Shown: piece by piece, positions 4,401 to 5,266 of the stretch
How positions within the stretch are numbered: the stretch's first letter is position 1
Layout: every line of letters starts with the position of its first letter
Origin: Anaerolineaceae bacterium UBA700
Lineage (GTDB): Bacteria; Chloroflexota; Anaerolineae; Anaerolineales; Anaerolineaceae
Direction: 5' to 3'
Length of the DNA: 5,266 bases
Assembly (NCBI GenBank): GCA_002298885.1
Contig: DBMK01000134.1
Span: 17,808 to 23,073 of the forward strand
The notes under the pieces: generated by a model
The model's input: only the letters and a program-made list of their open reading frames with translations
Databases searched by the model: none
What the model was told of the DNA's origin: nothing
Made by a program: the position numbers and the translations under genes

Positions 4401-5207
4401 CTATTTCTTGATTAAAAACGCCAGTTCGCCCGGAAACTCAAACCGCTCGATCCCCCACGGTTTTCCAGAAACCATCTCTCGGAAATGGATTTCATAATTC
4501 TTTACCATCCCTTTTGAGCGGCCGCCGAGGGAATGGGCCGGGAAGGAGACCAGGACGTACTCGGCCGGTGCAGATTCCAGCAGGCGCAGGCCGATCTCCT
4601 TGTCCAACTGCTCCAGGCAGGGGATGGTCTTCAGGGCCATGGTCAGTTGCACTGGGTACGCCGGAGCGCCGGCGACCAGGTCACACACCTCAGCGCGGCC
4701 GGGCCGGCTGGTGTGGGCCAGGAAGCGCCCGACAAAATCGACCATGTCGGCATAGATGTCGCAGGCGTAATAAGGCGCGCCCGGCGCCAGTGGCATCCAG
4801 GGCAGGGCTAGGGGATTCAAGCCGCAGGCCAGGTCGAGGACGGATTGGACCGGGCTAATCTCGGCAACTGTCTCCCGGAAGAAGCGCTCGAGGATGGGCA
4901 GGCGCTCGCGGGTGGAGGCGTGGAGCTGCAGCGTCGAGCGGCAGAAGGCCTGAAAGGCAGGTGTGGATGGATCGCCGGGCAGAGCCTGCAGCTCCGCCAG
5001 CAGGCGGGCGTAAGGGATGGCCGTTTCCTGGTAGGCGCCGCCCACCTGGTGGAGCTTGTTGCGCGTGGCCTTGACCGCTTCTTTGAAAGAGCGCCCCTTG
5101 GCCAGCTCCTGCCCCCCCACCCTGCGCACCAACTCCACGCTGATCGCCCGGTAGCGCGGCCCTGCGAGAACAGATTTAACTAACTCGTCCAGAATAATAT
5201 CGTTCAT
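4401..5207 (-). CDS. ArmA/RmtB-type 16S rRNA (guanine-1405-N7) methyltransferase (paralogue B)
   Basis: This gene encodes 268 residues from the ATG at 5207. It belongs to the family of ArmA, RmtB and Sgm, which use AdoMet to methylate N7 of G1405 in the 30S decoding site and block gentamicin- and kanamycin-type aminoglycosides. The match to RmtB runs from end to end: VLAGPRYRAI (13-22), LHASTRERLPILE (95-107), the AdoMet motif VLDLACGLNPLAL (123-135), CDI (149-151), MALKTIPCLEQ (190-200), VSFPAHSLGGRSKGM (220-234) and C-terminal ELAFLIKK. RmtB (251) and ArmA (257) are slightly shorter. An ATG at 5261 would add 18 residues, but they are encoded by intergenic repeat, lack homology and have no ribosome binding site. 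No aminoglycoside biosynthesis gene is visible, so self-protection of a producer is not indicated. Activity and target are inferred from the family. Confidence 0.9.
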   Translation of the reverse strand: MNDIILDELVKSVLAGPRYRAISVELVRRVGGQELAKGRSFKEAVKATRNKLHQVGGAYQETAIPYARLLAELQALPGDPSTPAFQAFCRSTLQLHASTRERLPILERFFRETVAEISPVQSVLDLACGLNPLALPWMPLAPGAPYYACDIYADMVDFVGRFLAHTSRPGRAEVCDLVAGAPAYPVQLTMALKTIPCLEQLDKEIGLRLLESAPAEYVLVSFPAHSLGGRSKGMVKNYEIHFREMVSGKPWGIERFEFPGELAFLIKK

Positions 5208-5212
5208 AAATG

Positions 5213-5218
5213 ATTTAA
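5213..5218 (-). promoter_or_regulatory. Candidate -10 box, leaderless start of paralogue B
   Basis: TTAAAT (5218..5213, minus strand) lies five bases before the ATG at 5207 and is a 4/6 match to TATAAT. It is followed by CAT and the start codon, as is the TATAAT of paralogue A (both read AATCAT before the start). There is no Shine-Dalgarno. A -35 box could not be recognised. Confidence 0.25.
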
Positions 5219-5221
5219 TGG

Positions 5222-5237
5222 GATTCACCACTGAGTC
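5222..5237. repeat. CACCACTGAGTC direct repeat, copy 2
   Basis: The exact 12-mer is at 5226-5237, 841 bases from copy 1 and in the same orientation. On the minus strand it reads GACTCAGTGGTG, preceded by CTCTAT, which resembles degenerate CTCTGTG-type intergenic repeats known from several environmental phyla. It lies 18 bases upstream of the start codon of paralogue B, and the frame that runs through it from 5261 is therefore unlikely to be coding. Confidence 0.7.
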
Positions 5238-5266
5238 ATAGAGGCTGATTGACTGACACATTTTAA

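Noticed and set aside
4231..4497. 88-codon open frame on the plus strand
   Set aside because: It has no ribosome binding site and a composition that follows the AT-rich spacer. It covers the inverted repeat and runs antisense into the conserved end of paralogue B.
4401..5207. Recently acquired mobile aminoglycoside-resistance gene
   Set aside because: No insertion sequence, integrase or resistance cassette neighbours are seen. Its GC-rich composition is like the rest of the window, and it has a divergent paralogue 2 kb away, which points to a resident chromosomal gene.
5208..5261. N-terminal extension of paralogue B from the ATG at 5261
   Set aside because: The 18 extra residues are encoded by a repeat copy and have no family match. 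The ATG at 5207 aligns with residue 1 of paralogue A.

Overview
The window is a GC-rich, gene-dense bacterial segment with AT-rich spacers. It holds six protein genes. Five are on the minus strand; one, the META-domain gene, is on the plus strand. No tRNA, rRNA, CRISPR array, transposase or integrase was seen. The host is probably an environmental bacterium, perhaps from the Chloroflexota (Anaerolineae-like). That guess rests on the protein flavour (a chromosomal 16S G1405-type methyltransferase, a small MCTMI protein, a dienelactone-hydrolase-like enzyme) and on intergenic spacers filled with degenerate 7-10 nt repeats. It is inference, not shown by the sequence.

From left to right: (1) an RsmF-type 16S rRNA m5C methyltransferase, 45-1538 minus; (2) a spacer made almost wholly of two heptanucleotide arrays, 1543-1625; (3) a divergent member of the ArmA/RmtB/FmrO-type 16S rRNA methyltransferase family, 1626-2432 minus ('paralogue A'); (4) a secreted META-domain protein, 2529-3011 plus; (5) a strong bidirectional hairpin terminator, 3024-3081; (6) a two-gene minus-strand operon with a near-consensus promoter: a dienelactone-hydrolase-family protein (3374-4147) translationally coupled to a 93-residue protein of unknown function (3080-3361); (7) an AT-rich spacer with a long imperfect inverted repeat centred near 4320; (8) a canonical ArmA/RmtB-type methyltransferase, 4401-5207 minus ('paralogue B').

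The most notable feature is that three predicted methyltransferases of the ribosomal decoding site lie within about 5 kb. RsmF methylates C1407 of E. coli 16S rRNA. ArmA/RmtB/Sgm enzymes methylate G1405, two bases away, and so block 4,6-disubstituted deoxystreptamine aminoglycosides. Known work on Sgm shows that methylation at 1405 interferes with RsmF action at 1407, so finding the genes together is suggestive. Paralogue B keeps the family motifs. Paralogue A keeps the AdoMet-binding core but has lost much of the SLGGRxKGM loop, so it may have a changed target or activity. With the starts proposed here, both paralogues are exactly 268 residues long and align from residue 1.

The dienelactone-hydrolase/small-protein operon and the META-domain gene have no evident link to rRNA modification. 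They look like ordinary housekeeping or stress genes lying between the two paralogues.
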